Below are positions 44,363 through 53,272 of a DNA stretch of 60,350 nt, in pieces; position 1 is the first letter of the stretch, and each line of letters opens with the position of its first letter. The notes below the pieces were generated by a model. It had not been told where the DNA came from, made no database searches, and worked only from the letters and a program-made list of their open reading frames with translations. A program made the position numbers and the translations under genes. The stretch is from an uncultured Oscillospiraceae bacterium. GTDB lineage: Bacteria; Bacillota; Clostridia; Oscillospirales; Acutalibacteraceae. The DNA lies in assembly GCA_900547305.1 (NCBI GenBank), contig URGH01000003.1, positions 1 through 60,350 on the forward strand. Direction: 5' to 3'.

Positions 44363-46165
44363 ATGACAACGGCAAAGCCACAGTTCGACAGAGAAAAAAT
44401 ATTAAAAGAAGAAAAAACGTTGCTTGATTGTTATTCCGGTGAAAGCCGGGGATTTTTGGCAACGCTTTTTCGTTTTTACAAGGGGAATTACGGTAATCTT
44501 TTAATGTCGGCGCTTATGTTTTTCATTAAGGTTTCGCCCACATGGATAATTCCGCTTATAACCGCGGGAGTTATAAATATAGCTACCGAAAAGCCGGATG
44601 ACGCCGTGAAAAGGTTTATAATTTACGGCACGGTAACGGTGGTAATTCTCTTGCAGAATATTCCCACTCACACGCTTTATATGATGTATTTAAGCCGCGC
44701 GCAGCGCAGCGTTGAGGCGGGACTTCGCGGTGCTATGATAAGAAAGCTGCAGCAACTGTCGGTTACTTTCCATAAGGAAACCGAATCCGGCAAAATACAG
44801 TCGAAGGTAATGCGTGATGTTGAGGCGATTGAAAACTTTACGGGGCAGATTTTCACCACCACGCTTACCGTTGTTACCAATATGGCAATATCGCTTGCAA
44901 TAGTAATAACCAAGAATATATATGTTTTTCTTATGTTTTTGGTTTGCGTGCCCTTTGCGGTATTTTTAAGCAATATTTTTAAAAAGAAAATGCGGGCGCA
45001 AAGCCACGATTTCCGCAAGAAAATGGAAAGCACCGCGTCGGATGTGCTGGATATGGAGGAGCTTATTCCCGTAACGCGGGCGCACGCGCTTGAAAAAAAC
45101 GAGATTAAAAAACTCACTGCCAGTGTTACCGATATAGCCGAAAGCGGCTATAAAATGGATAAAATATACGCCGTATTCGGCTCGGTTAACTGGGTAATGT
45201 TTTCACTGTTTCAAATGATATGCCTTTTCTTTACGGGATTTTTGGCGTTCAAGGGGCAAATAACAATAGGGGACGTATCGCTTTATCAAAGCTATTTCGG
45301 CGCGCTTATAGGGCAGGTTTCAAGCATAATAGGGCTGTTGCCCATTATTTCGAAGGGCGCCGAGGCAATAAACTCAATAGGCGAAATACTCAATTCGCAC
45401 GATATTGAGAATAACGACCGAAAAATAAAAATGAAAAACCTTGAGGGCAGCTATGAGTTTAAGGACGTCTGCTTTAAATATGACGACCGCACGCCCGTGC
45501 TGAACGGCTTTTCGCTTACGGTAAGCCCGGGCGAGACTGTGGCGCTTGTGGGCGAATCGGGTTCGGGTAAATCAACGGTGCTCAACCTCGTTATAGGCTT
45601 TAACCAAATAGACAGCGGCAGCTTTAAAATAGACGGAACCAATGCGGATAAAATAAATATGCGCTCTTACAGAAAGTTTATATCGGTAGTGCCGCAAAAC
45701 TCAATACTTTTTTCGGGCACAATAAAGGAAAACATAACCTACGGCAGAAAAAACGTAACCAAAGAAATGCTTGATTACGCCGTAAAGGCGGCAAGGCTTG
45801 AAAGCGTTATTGAAAAGCTGCCCGACGGAATAAACACCGTGGTGGGCGAGCACGGCGCTAAGCTTTCAGGCGGTCAGCGGCAGCGAATTTCCATTGCACG
45901 CGCAATAATAAGAAACCCGCGCGTTATAATTTTTGATGAGGCTACAAGCGCGCTGGACTCCGTAACCGAAAGGGAAATTCAAACCGCGATAGAAAACCTT
46001 ACTGCCGACAGAACCACGTTTATTGTGGCGCACCGCTTATCCACCATAAAAAACGCCGATAAAATCGCCGTTATGGACGGCGGCAGATGCGTTGAATACG
46101 GTACATACGATGAGCTTATGGCTAAAAAGGGCAGATTTTACGAGCTTAAAAAGCTGCAATCTTAA
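44363..46165 (+). CDS. ABC exporter, fused permease and ATPase (type IV half-transporter)
   Basis: The protein has 600 residues; the ATG has GGGGTG six bases upstream and follows the promoter at 44294. The membrane domain has six helices (LLMSALMFFIKVSPTWIIPL onward). The ATPase domain from about residue 350 has Walker A GESGSGKST, the signature LSGGQRQRISIARAI, Walker B VIIFDEATSALD and the H-loop IVAHRLSTI. The family exports lipids, peptides or drugs as dimers. No partner half-transporter gene is adjacent, so a homodimer is likely. The substrate is not evident. Confidence 0.92.
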   Translation: MTTAKPQFDREKILKEEKTLLDCYSGESRGFLATLFRFYKGNYGNLLMSALMFFIKVSPTWIIPLITAGVINIATEKPDDAVKRFIIYGTVTVVILLQNIPTHTLYMMYLSRAQRSVEAGLRGAMIRKLQQLSVTFHKETESGKIQSKVMRDVEAIENFTGQIFTTTLTVVTNMAISLAIVITKNIYVFLMFLVCVPFAVFLSNIFKKKMRAQSHDFRKKMESTASDVLDMEELIPVTRAHALEKNEIKKLTASVTDIAESGYKMDKIYAVFGSVNWVMFSLFQMICLFFTGFLAFKGQITIGDVSLYQSYFGALIGQVSSIIGLLPIISKGAEAINSIGEILNSHDIENNDRKIKMKNLEGSYEFKDVCFKYDDRTPVLNGFSLTVSPGETVALVGESGSGKSTVLNLVIGFNQIDSGSFKIDGTNADKINMRSYRKFISVVPQNSILFSGTIKENITYGRKNVTKEMLDYAVKAARLESVIEKLPDGINTVVGEHGAKLSGGQRQRISIARAIIRNPRVIIFDEATSALDSVTEREIQTAIENLTADRTTFIVAHRLSTIKNADKIAVMDGGRCVEYGTYDELMAKKGRFYELKKLQS

Positions 46166-46200
46166 CGGGCACAGCTGCGTTTTTGTTTCTTTTTTGTTAC

Positions 46201-46229
46201 TTGTAATATTATCGGCGCGGGATTATAAT
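46201..46229 (+). promoter_or_regulatory. Sigma-A promoter of the envelope glycosylation operon
   Basis: TTGTAA (46201-46206), a 17-base spacer and a perfect TATAAT (46224-46229) precede the operon. The expected transcription start, about 46236, falls on the in-frame ATG at 46235, so that ATG cannot be the usual start; the GTG at 46265 is preferred. Confidence 0.75.
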
Positions 46230-46264
46230 GTAATATGTTATCGAATATTTTGGGAGTGAAAAAT

Positions 46265-48424
46265 GTGTCGAATAATGTCTATGTGATAATTCCCTCGCTC
46301 AACCCGGATGAAAAGCTGAAAAGAACCGTCAGCGGAATGTTGAACGCGGGGTTTGAAAAAATCATCATAGTAAACGACGGAAGCGATAAAGAGCATCTTG
46401 ATAATTTCCCTCATTCGGATGAGAATATAACCGTTATACACCGTCGGCAAAACCACGGAAAGGGAGCGGCTTTAAAGGTGGCTTTCCGCCATATTCTGCG
46501 CAACTGCCCCGACGCCGCGGGCGTAGTAACGGTTGACGGCGACGGTCAGCACAGCCCCGTGGACGCAGCCGCCTGCGCCGCTGCACTTGAGGGCATAGGC
46601 AAAGGCGCCGTGCTCGGCTGCCGCGATTTTTCGGGGGAGGACGTACCGAAACGCAGCCGAATGGGCAACCATATGACCTCTTGGGTATTTAAAGTGCTTT
46701 GCGGTATGGAAATATCCGATACCCAAACAGGGCTCCGAGCTTTTCCCGTGTCCCTGCTGCCGCTGCTTTTATCGGTAAAGGGTGACCGCTTTGAGTACGA
46801 AACCAATATGCTGCTTAAATTCAGGCAGTGCGGCGTTAAAATAAAGGAAGTGCCTATTGAAACTGTATACATAGAGGAAAACGCAACCTCGCATTTCCGC
46901 CCGATACAGGACTCCCTCAGAATTTACCGATTTATACTTGTATATTTTTTAAGCTCGGCTATATCCTTTATCGCTGATTTATCAGTATTCTACCTTGTAA
47001 TGAAGCTGCTGGGCTCTGCTATGGGCAAATGGGCAGAGCTTGGCGCCACCGCCATAGCAAGAGTATTTTCCTCGCTTATCAATTACAATATAAACCGAAC
47101 GAAGGTATTCAATTCAACCTCAAAATCACACGGCAAGCTTGCGCGCTACTACGCGCTTGCAATTCCGCAAATGTTTATTTCCGCAGGGCTTGTAACCCTT
47201 GTTTCGCATTTGCTTAAAGCTACGCCGTTCCTTGCAACGGTTATTAAGCTTATAATAGACACGGTAATTTTCTTTGTCAACTACCGTATTCAGCAAACAT
47301 GGGTTTTTGCGGAAACGAAGGGTAATAAGGATATGGGTAAAAAAAGAAGAAGAAAAAAGCTTACCACCGGAACGGTTGTAAAAAGAAGTCTTTTGTCGCT
47401 CGGCACGGCAATTGTAATGGTGCTTGTTTTCGTTATTTCCGCGGCGCTTATGATTTGCTACGGCCCGAGCAAGAGCCTGCGCAATATGACGGTTATAATG
47501 GCAAAGGAAGCAAGCGCCACAAAATGGATACCCACCCTGTTTTTGCCCGCGTCTACGGTAAATAAAATAATTGCGGACAGTGAAAAGGTAAACGTTGACG
47601 TAATAGGCGCGGACGATTATAAAAACACCGACGCCGACGAATGGGAGGACGCGATTGACGGTATGAAGCTTATATACCTCAACGAGTCCAAATTTAAGGG
47701 CTATCTTTTACTTATACGCGACCCCAAGCGCGTAAGCGTGGGTACATCATCAGAAAATTACGCCTCGGCTACGGCGGGCGCCAGAATTTTTGATATTGTG
47801 CAAAAATATAACTGCACGGTTGCCATAAACGGCGGCGAATTTGCCGACGCTGGCGGTCAGGGCACCGGCGCTAAGCCTATGGGGCTTACCTATTCGGGCG
47901 GCAAAAACGTTTGGAACGACGGACTAAAGCGCTCGTTTTTCGGCTTTGATAAAAACGATAAGCTTGTCTGCCGCGAGGGTATGACTAAAAAAGAGGCCGA
48001 TGAGCTAGGCATACGCGACGCGGTTTGCTTCCAGACGGGTAACGTGCTTATACAGCAAAACGGCGACGATATAAAGCTTTTCCATGCCGATAACGATACC
48101 GGTACCGCGCAGCGCACCGCAATAGGTCAGCGTGCGGACGGCACGGTTATAATGCTTGTGACCGACGGACGCTCGGTAGACAGTATAGGCGCCACAAGAA
48201 ACGACGTTATAGACATTATGGTTTCCTACGGCGCGGTAAACGCGGGAATGTTGGACGGCGGCTCATCTGCTATGATGTACTACCGCAATTATTTTGATAA
48301 ATATTCTGTTGATAAATCGCAGCTTGACCCCTACCAGCTTAAAGGGCTTGTAAACAGATACAAGGCGTTTACAAACCCGCGCAGGATTCCCACCTACTTT
48401 ATTGTATCGGAGGAAAAGAAATGA
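46265..48424 (+). CDS. Three-domain fusion: GT2 glycosyltransferase, GtrA-type flippase, phosphodiester glycosidase (NAGPA)
   Basis: The protein has 719 residues starting at GTG 46265 behind GGGAG. Residues 1-210 are a DPM1/GtrB-like GT2 domain (VYVIIPSLNPDEKLKRTVSG, VTVDGDGQHSP, FSGEDVPKRSRMGN). Residues about 225-350 carry four GtrA helices (FLSSAISFIADLSVFYLVMK, FVNYRIQQTWVF). After a Lys-rich joint a new membrane anchor (LSLGTAIVMVLVFVISAALM) leads to the outer NAGPA domain (AINGGEFADAGG, QRTAIGQRADG, MLDGGSSA). These are normally separate genes. An internal ATG at 47333 with AAGGG ten bases upstream marks the probable ancestral start of the third domain. The protein likely makes, flips and trims a polyprenyl-linked sugar. 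Confidence 0.85.
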   Translation: MSNNVYVIIPSLNPDEKLKRTVSGMLNAGFEKIIIVNDGSDKEHLDNFPHSDENITVIHRRQNHGKGAALKVAFRHILRNCPDAAGVVTVDGDGQHSPVDAAACAAALEGIGKGAVLGCRDFSGEDVPKRSRMGNHMTSWVFKVLCGMEISDTQTGLRAFPVSLLPLLLSVKGDRFEYETNMLLKFRQCGVKIKEVPIETVYIEENATSHFRPIQDSLRIYRFILVYFLSSAISFIADLSVFYLVMKLLGSAMGKWAELGATAIARVFSSLINYNINRTKVFNSTSKSHGKLARYYALAIPQMFISAGLVTLVSHLLKATPFLATVIKLIIDTVIFFVNYRIQQTWVFAETKGNKDMGKKRRRKKLTTGTVVKRSLLSLGTAIVMVLVFVISAALMICYGPSKSLRNMTVIMAKEASATKWIPTLFLPASTVNKIIADSEKVNVDVIGADDYKNTDADEWEDAIDGMKLIYLNESKFKGYLLLIRDPKRVSVGTSSENYASATAGARIFDIVQKYNCTVAINGGEFADAGGQGTGAKPMGLTYSGGKNVWNDGLKRSFFGFDKNDKLVCREGMTKKEADELGIRDAVCFQTGNVLIQQNGDDIKLFHADNDTGTAQRTAIGQRADGTVIMLVTDGRSVDSIGATRNDVIDIMVSYGAVNAGMLDGGSSAMMYYRNYFDKYSVDKSQLDPYQLKGLVNRYKAFTNPRRIPTYFIVSEEKK

Positions 48425-49473
48425 AAACCCGCTCTTTGTTCTATAAAATTTACTTTTCCGCCATTGCAATTTTTGTTGCGGCGCTTATAATATTCCTTTT
48501 CGTATTCGGCAGCTGGCTTAAAAAATATGAGGCGGCGCAGCCCGAGCAGATAATGTCGGCTTTTATGAATAATGATGTTAAAAGCGGCAAATTATCCGCT
48601 GTAAAGGATAAATACCATATAAACGTTTCAAAATACGAAACAAACGAAAGCCTTGATAAAGCGGTGTCCGCCGCAACAAAGGATAAGGAGCTTACCTTTG
48701 CAACCTCCTCAATCAAGCCCGAGGGCTGTGACCTTGCCTACTCGGTAAAATCTGGCGACATCAAGCTTATGAGCGTTTATTTAAAGCGTGACGATAAAAA
48801 ACGCTACACAATTTCGGGAATAGATTTTGATAAAAAGCTTTATAAAACCTATAAAATCTCCGCCACGTCCGATGCGGAAATTTCGGTAAACGGAGTTACC
48901 GTTAAAAACGAGGACCGCAAGAACGAAGAACTGCCGGATATTGACAGTTCACTCACCAAAGGTACGAATATAATAAACAAGCAGATAATAACGCTTGATA
49001 ATATGCTGAGCGACGAGCCGCAAATAACGGCAAAATCGGGCAGCACCTCGCTCCCGGTGGAAAAAAACGGCACTGTTTACAATGTGGTTCAGGAATTTGC
49101 GGAAAAAGAGGCGGTAGGCAAAATTGCGGGCAAGGCTGCAAGCGTTTACGCCGAGTATATGCAGAATGACTCCTCAATGACGCAGATTCGCAAATATATG
49201 GCCACAGATACAAAGTTTTATAAAAACTTGCGTACAAGCCTTGTTATATTCGTTCTTGACCATGATAAATATGAAATAAAGGACCTTAAAACCTCTGATT
49301 TTCATAAATACAGCAGCGACCTGTTCAGCTGCCGCGTTACCCTTATAAACGAGCTGACGCGCAAGGGCGAAAAATATCAGGATCACTTTGATAAATATGT
49401 ATATCTCCGCCGCGACGGCGATACATACAAGGTGCTTGATATGCAGAACACGGGAGATAAAAAAGATGAATGA
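48421..49473 (+). CDS. Membrane-anchored extracytoplasmic protein of unknown function
   Basis: The protein has 350 residues; the start overlaps the previous stop (ATGA). One N-terminal transmembrane helix (FSAIAIFVAALIIFLFVFGS) places the rest outside the cell. The mid-region YKISATSDAEISVNGVTVKN resembles the small beta domains of TcaA/YvbJ-type wall proteins, and the C-terminal 120 residues (AEYMQNDSSMTQIRKYM and on) look NTF2-like. I do not recognise a specific family. Coupling with the glycosyltransferase fusion and the PAP2 phosphatase points to cell-envelope polymer metabolism. Confidence 0.65.
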   Translation: MKTRSLFYKIYFSAIAIFVAALIIFLFVFGSWLKKYEAAQPEQIMSAFMNNDVKSGKLSAVKDKYHINVSKYETNESLDKAVSAATKDKELTFATSSIKPEGCDLAYSVKSGDIKLMSVYLKRDDKKRYTISGIDFDKKLYKTYKISATSDAEISVNGVTVKNEDRKNEELPDIDSSLTKGTNIINKQIITLDNMLSDEPQITAKSGSTSLPVEKNGTVYNVVQEFAEKEAVGKIAGKAASVYAEYMQNDSSMTQIRKYMATDTKFYKNLRTSLVIFVLDHDKYEIKDLKTSDFHKYSSDLFSCRVTLINELTRKGEKYQDHFDKYVYLRRDGDTYKVLDMQNTGDKKDE

Positions 49474-50011
49474 TTTTGAAATAAATATACTTAATTTTAT
49501 CCATGATACCTTTGCCTGCCCGTTTCTTGATAAGGTAATGCCAATAATAACCCTTTTCGGCGATAAGGGCATTTTTTGGATTGCGGTGGCACTTATTCTT
49601 ATAATAATAAAAAAGACCCGCAAAACGGGCGTTATGATGGGCACAGCGCTGCTTTTAGGGCTTATAATAGGTAATGTAATACTGAAAAACGCTATTGCAA
49701 GAGACAGACCTTATATCATAAATGAAACAATGCAGGCGGAGCTGCTTGTAAAGGCGCTTTCGGACTTTTCGTTCCCCTCGGGGCATACGCTCGCCTCGTT
49801 TGAGGCGGCAACCGTGCTGCTTATAAGGGATAAGCGTTTCGGTATTCCGGCGCTTGTACTCGCCGTTTTAATAGCGCTTTCCCGCCTGTACCTTTATGTG
49901 CACTATCCCACCGATGTTTTGGCGGGCGCATTGCTCGGCGCGTTTATAGGTATTTTCGCCTGTTTCCTTGTGGATAAGATTTATAAACGGTTTGAGAAAA
50001 AACCGATTTAA
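49466..50011 (+). CDS. PAP2-family phosphatase (undecaprenyl-diphosphatase-like)
   Basis: The protein has 181 residues starting at ATG 49466 behind GGGAG and overlapping the previous gene by eight bases. All three PAP2 signature motifs are present: KNAIARDRP, FPSGHT and SRLYLYVHYPTD. Hydrophobic helices surround them (IFWIAVALILIII, TALLLGLIIGNVIL, LLGAFIGIFACFLV). Small enzymes of this kind dephosphorylate polyprenyl or lipid phosphates at the outer membrane face. As last gene of the operon it could recycle the carrier used by the glycosyltransferase fusion. Confidence 0.88.
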   Translation: MNDFEINILNFIHDTFACPFLDKVMPIITLFGDKGIFWIAVALILIIIKKTRKTGVMMGTALLLGLIIGNVILKNAIARDRPYIINETMQAELLVKALSDFSFPSGHTLASFEAATVLLIRDKRFGIPALVLAVLIALSRLYLYVHYPTDVLAGALLGAFIGIFACFLVDKIYKRFEKKPI

Positions 50012-50055
50012 CCTTTAGAAAATATAATCAAGCTGCAATACTCAGTAAAAAATAT

Positions 50056-50092
50056 GCCGCTGAGAGTTACCGCAAACGGTACTCTCAGCGGC
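50056..50092. terminator. Bidirectional intrinsic terminator between convergent genes
   Basis: GCCGCTGAGAGT...ACTCTCAGCGGC forms a long near-perfect stem capped by ACCG/CGGT around CAAA. TGTTTCTTTTT follows on the plus strand and ATATTTTTTAC on the minus strand. It separates the plus-strand PAP2 gene from the minus-strand zinc-ribbon gene. Confidence 0.9.
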
Positions 50093-50107
50093 TGTTTCTT
50101 TTTAAAA

Positions 50108-50545
50108 TTATTTTACAAACCTGCTTACGCGCGGTTTCTTTTTGGCATAGGGGTTGCTTGTGGGGTTGATTGCGGCAGAATATGCGGCGCCGCAGCTTTG
50201 GCAGGTATCTGTTCCCGCCTTGTTTACCGTGCCGCATTTTACACATTCCCAAGTGCCGCGGGCGGCTTCGCCATGGTATGCCGCCGGTACGGCAGACTCC
50301 GGCGAATTATAGGGATTTACTATATTCTCAAGCCCTTTGAGCTTTGTTCTGAGCCAAGTGGTTTCCTCGTTTAACTGCTCTATATCCTCGGTATTGCGTA
50401 TTACCGAAATGGTAAGGGCTATTTGAAGAATACAGATAAACCCGGCAAGAACAGCCGTAAAGGCATCGCTGCCGATAAGCATAAAAAAGATGAATACTCC
50501 GCTGATGATTTGCAGAAAAAGGAGAATGTAAAGCAGCTTTTTCAT
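50108..50545 (-). CDS. Membrane protein with C-terminal zinc ribbon
   Basis: The protein has 145 residues. Two N-terminal transmembrane helices (LLYILLFLQIISGVFIFFML, FTAVLAGFICILQIALTISV) are followed by a helical stretch (EDIEQLNEETTWLRTKLKGL, likely coiled coil). A zinc ribbon ends it, WECVKCGTVNKAGTDTCQSCG, with two CxxC pairs. The tail is basic (KKKPRVSRFVK). Its function is unknown; proteins of this layout are common in Clostridia. It lies 13 bases downstream of ireB on the same strand. Confidence 0.75.
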   Translation of the reverse strand: MKKLLYILLFLQIISGVFIFFMLIGSDAFTAVLAGFICILQIALTISVIRNTEDIEQLNEETTWLRTKLKGLENIVNPYNSPESAVPAAYHGEAARGTWECVKCGTVNKAGTDTCQSCGAAYSAAINPTSNPYAKKKPRVSRFVK

Positions 50546-50558
50546 ACAAATATCCCCC

Positions 50559-50804
50559 TTACGCGCTTAAATAATATTTTACAAGCGACTGCAAGAGCGT
50601 ATCGCGGTCAATCTTTCTTATAAGATTACGCGCATTGTTGTGGGTTGTAATATAAGTGGGGTCTTCGGACAAAATATATCCGACTATCTGGTTTATGGGG
50701 TTGTAACCTTTTTCTTTAAGCGCGTCATAAACCAGGGTCAAAATATTCCTTATTTCCTGTTCTGTCTGGTCGCCTATTGAAAAGGTCATTGTTCTGTCAT
50801 TCAT
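50559..50804 (-). CDS. ireB: IreB-family regulatory phosphoprotein (UPF0297)
   Basis: The protein has 81 residues and matches the short, highly conserved UPF0297/IreB family along its length: MTFSIGDQTEQEIRNILTLV, YDALKEKGYNPINQIVGYIL and SEDPTYITTHNNARNLIRKI. In enterococci IreB is a substrate of the IreK/IreP kinase-phosphatase pair that sets cephalosporin tolerance. In many Firmicutes the gene sits next to alaS or ruvX; here it follows pheT instead. Confidence 0.93.
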   Translation of the reverse strand: MNDRTMTFSIGDQTEQEIRNILTLVYDALKEKGYNPINQIVGYILSEDPTYITTHNNARNLIRKIDRDTLLQSLVKYYLSA

Positions 50805-50866
50805 AAATTACACCTCTCACAACTGTTTATAATTATTTTATACCTTTTTTCAAAAAAGTTCAAGCA

Positions 50867-53257
50867 CTATTTTCTAAGCTCTGCGCCCGCGCTTTCAAGA
50901 TTTTTAATTATTGCGGCGTTTACCGTATCAATATCTTTATCGGAAAGCGTTGCGTCGGCAGAACGCAGCCACACGCTGTAAGCCACGCTCTTTTTGCCCT
51001 CGGGTATTTGCGAGCCTGAGTATACATCGAAAAGCTCCAGCCTTTCAAGCAGCCTGCCTGCGCCCTTGGTTATCGCCTTTTCAAGCGCGCCCACGGGTAA
51101 GTCCTTATCGCAGAGCATTGCAAAATCGCGCTCAACCGCAGGGAACTTGGGCAGCGGCTTATAAACGGTTTTGCGCTTGTTTATGCCGAGCAATACATCA
51201 AGCTTGATTTCCGCAACGTATACGCGGCAGTCAATGCCGTATTCCGCTGCAACCGTCGGTTGCAGCTCGCCGAAAACGGCTGCAACCGTATTGTTCGCCT
51301 TTACAAGCGCCTGTCTGCCCGGGTGGAGATACGGTTCGTTGCTCACTTCATACTGCGTGTGCGCGCCACAAAGCCGCATTACACCCTCTATTATGCCCTT
51401 TAAGGTGAAGAAATCTTCATCCTTGCCGTAAATTCCCACTGACATTGTGGGTATCTCGTCGGGCTGCTCGGTTATTGGCAGCTGCTTTGCAATAAACCGC
51501 TTTGAAATTTCGTAAAATCTGCCGTCCGTTATCTTGCGGTTGATGTTGGTTGCCAAAACCGACAGCATACTTGTTGTAAGCTGGGTGCGCATTGTAGAGT
51601 ATTCATCACCGAGCGGGTTTATAATCTTGATTTGTTTGCGGCGCTCGTCGTTTTCATCCAAAAGCAGGGTATCAATAGCGGCGGAGCTTATAAATGAATA
51701 GGTTGCAATTTCACGGGCACCCGCGGCGGTCATAAAGTCCTTTATTTTATCGCACTTTATACGCTCGGGCAGCTTTTTGCCGCGCACCACGTCGCCGCGC
51801 ATCGGCTTGCCTATAATGTGGTCGTAGCCGTAAATCCGCATAACCTCCTCGGCTAAATCGGCTCTGCCCTCAATGTCGTCGCGTATAGAGGGCACGCGCA
51901 CGGTAAGCTCCTTTCCGTTTGCGGTGGTGGGCAAATGCAGACTGTTTAAAATGGAAACAATTTTTTCATCGGGCACATCTACGCCGATAAGCTCCATAAT
52001 TTTATCGGTTGTAACATTTATAATTCTTTCCTCGGGCAGACCGTTGTTAAGGTCAATTTCGCCGTCTATAATATCGCCCGCGTCAAGCTCTGAAATAAGC
52101 TGCAAGGCGCGCTCCATGGCGTAGGAAACGTTCATAATATCAACGCCGCGTTCATATCTGCCGCTCGCCTCGGTGCGAATACCGAGCGCTCTGCCCGTGT
52201 GGCGAATGTTATCGCGGCGGAACTTTGCCGACTCTAAGAACAGGTCTGTGGTGTCGCTTTCAATTTCGCTTTCCTTGCCGCCCATTATACCCGCAAGACA
52301 CGAGGGCTTTTCGCCGTCCGCAATAACCAGCATATCGGTGGTCAAATTGTGGTCTGTGCCGTCAAGTGTGGTTATGGTCTCGCCCTCTTCGGCGTTGCGA
52401 ACGATTATTTTATGCCCGCCTATATCGTTATAGTTAAAGGCGTGCATGGGCTGACCCGTTTCAAGCATTACAAAATTTGTAATATCAACAATATTGTTAA
52501 TGGGGCGCATACCCGAGGCGGTTATCGCCTTTTTCATCCACTCGGGCGATTCCTTTATGCGCAGGTTTTTAACCACCCTGCCTATATAGCGGGGGCATAA
52601 ATCAAAATTGCGCACCTCAATGCTTATATAATCAGATATATTCTGTCCCACCGTTTTATATTCCGGCTTAGGCGCTTTAAATTCAGTGCCTAACACTACC
52701 GAAATTTCCTTTGCAACGCCCAAAAAGCAGTTGCAATCGGGGCGGTTGGCGGTAATTTTAAAGTCTATTATATAATCGTTAAGCCCCAAAACCTCGCGCA
52801 TATCGGTGCCCGGTTTCGGCTCTCCCTTTAAAATAAGTATGCCGTTAACCGCGGCGCCCTCGTAATCAGCCTCGGTAAGGCACAGTTCGCCGCCCGAGCA
52901 GAGCATACCGTTTGACATGGCGCCGCGCAGCTTGCCCGCAACAATGTGCGCGCCGTTCGGCAGGTAGCTGTTATCAAGCGCGGCGGGAACGTAATCGCCC
53001 TCGTGTATATTCTGCGCGCCCGTAACAATTTGAACAGGCTCATTCTTACCCACATCCATTTGGCATATCTGCAAGTGGTCGCTGTTTTCATGCGGAGTTA
53101 TTTTTAAAATTTTAGCGGCTACAACGTTTTTAATGTTTTCGCCCTGCTTTTCCATTTCCTCAATTTCAAAGCCCGCCATAACCATACGGTCACAAAGCTC
53201 CTCAACGGGAACGTTTATATCAACATATCTTTTTAAAGCCTCAAGTGAAATTTTCAT
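50867..53257 (-). CDS. pheT: Phenylalanine-tRNA ligase beta subunit
   Basis: The protein has 796 residues, the normal length for bacterial PheT. The N-terminal tRNA-binding (EMAP-type) domain is seen in VVAAKILKITPHENSDHLQI. The B3/B4 editing region, B5 domain (TTDKIMELIGVDVPDEKIVS), catalytic-like core (EIATYSFISSAAIDTLLLDE) and C-terminal anticodon-binding FDX-ACB domain (PLPKFPAVERDFAMLCDKDL) follow in order. With PheS it forms the alpha2-beta2 enzyme that charges tRNA-Phe. It lies 15 bases downstream of pheS and is controlled by the same T-box leader. Confidence 0.97.
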   Translation of the reverse strand: MKISLEALKRYVDINVPVEELCDRMVMAGFEIEEMEKQGENIKNVVAAKILKITPHENSDHLQICQMDVGKNEPVQIVTGAQNIHEGDYVPAALDNSYLPNGAHIVAGKLRGAMSNGMLCSGGELCLTEADYEGAAVNGILILKGEPKPGTDMREVLGLNDYIIDFKITANRPDCNCFLGVAKEISVVLGTEFKAPKPEYKTVGQNISDYISIEVRNFDLCPRYIGRVVKNLRIKESPEWMKKAITASGMRPINNIVDITNFVMLETGQPMHAFNYNDIGGHKIIVRNAEEGETITTLDGTDHNLTTDMLVIADGEKPSCLAGIMGGKESEIESDTTDLFLESAKFRRDNIRHTGRALGIRTEASGRYERGVDIMNVSYAMERALQLISELDAGDIIDGEIDLNNGLPEERIINVTTDKIMELIGVDVPDEKIVSILNSLHLPTTANGKELTVRVPSIRDDIEGRADLAEEVMRIYGYDHIIGKPMRGDVVRGKKLPERIKCDKIKDFMTAAGAREIATYSFISSAAIDTLLLDENDERRKQIKIINPLGDEYSTMRTQLTTSMLSVLATNINRKITDGRFYEISKRFIAKQLPITEQPDEIPTMSVGIYGKDEDFFTLKGIIEGVMRLCGAHTQYEVSNEPYLHPGRQALVKANNTVAAVFGELQPTVAAEYGIDCRVYVAEIKLDVLLGINKRKTVYKPLPKFPAVERDFAMLCDKDLPVGALEKAITKGAGRLLERLELFDVYSGSQIPEGKKSVAYSVWLRSADATLSDKDIDTVNAAIIKNLESAGAELRK

Positions 53258-53272
53258 TTGTTTTTACCCCCT

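Noticed and set aside
46235..46264. Upstream ATG start for the GT2 fusion
   Set aside because: It coincides with the expected transcription start and has no ribosome-binding site; GTG 46265 follows GGGAG.
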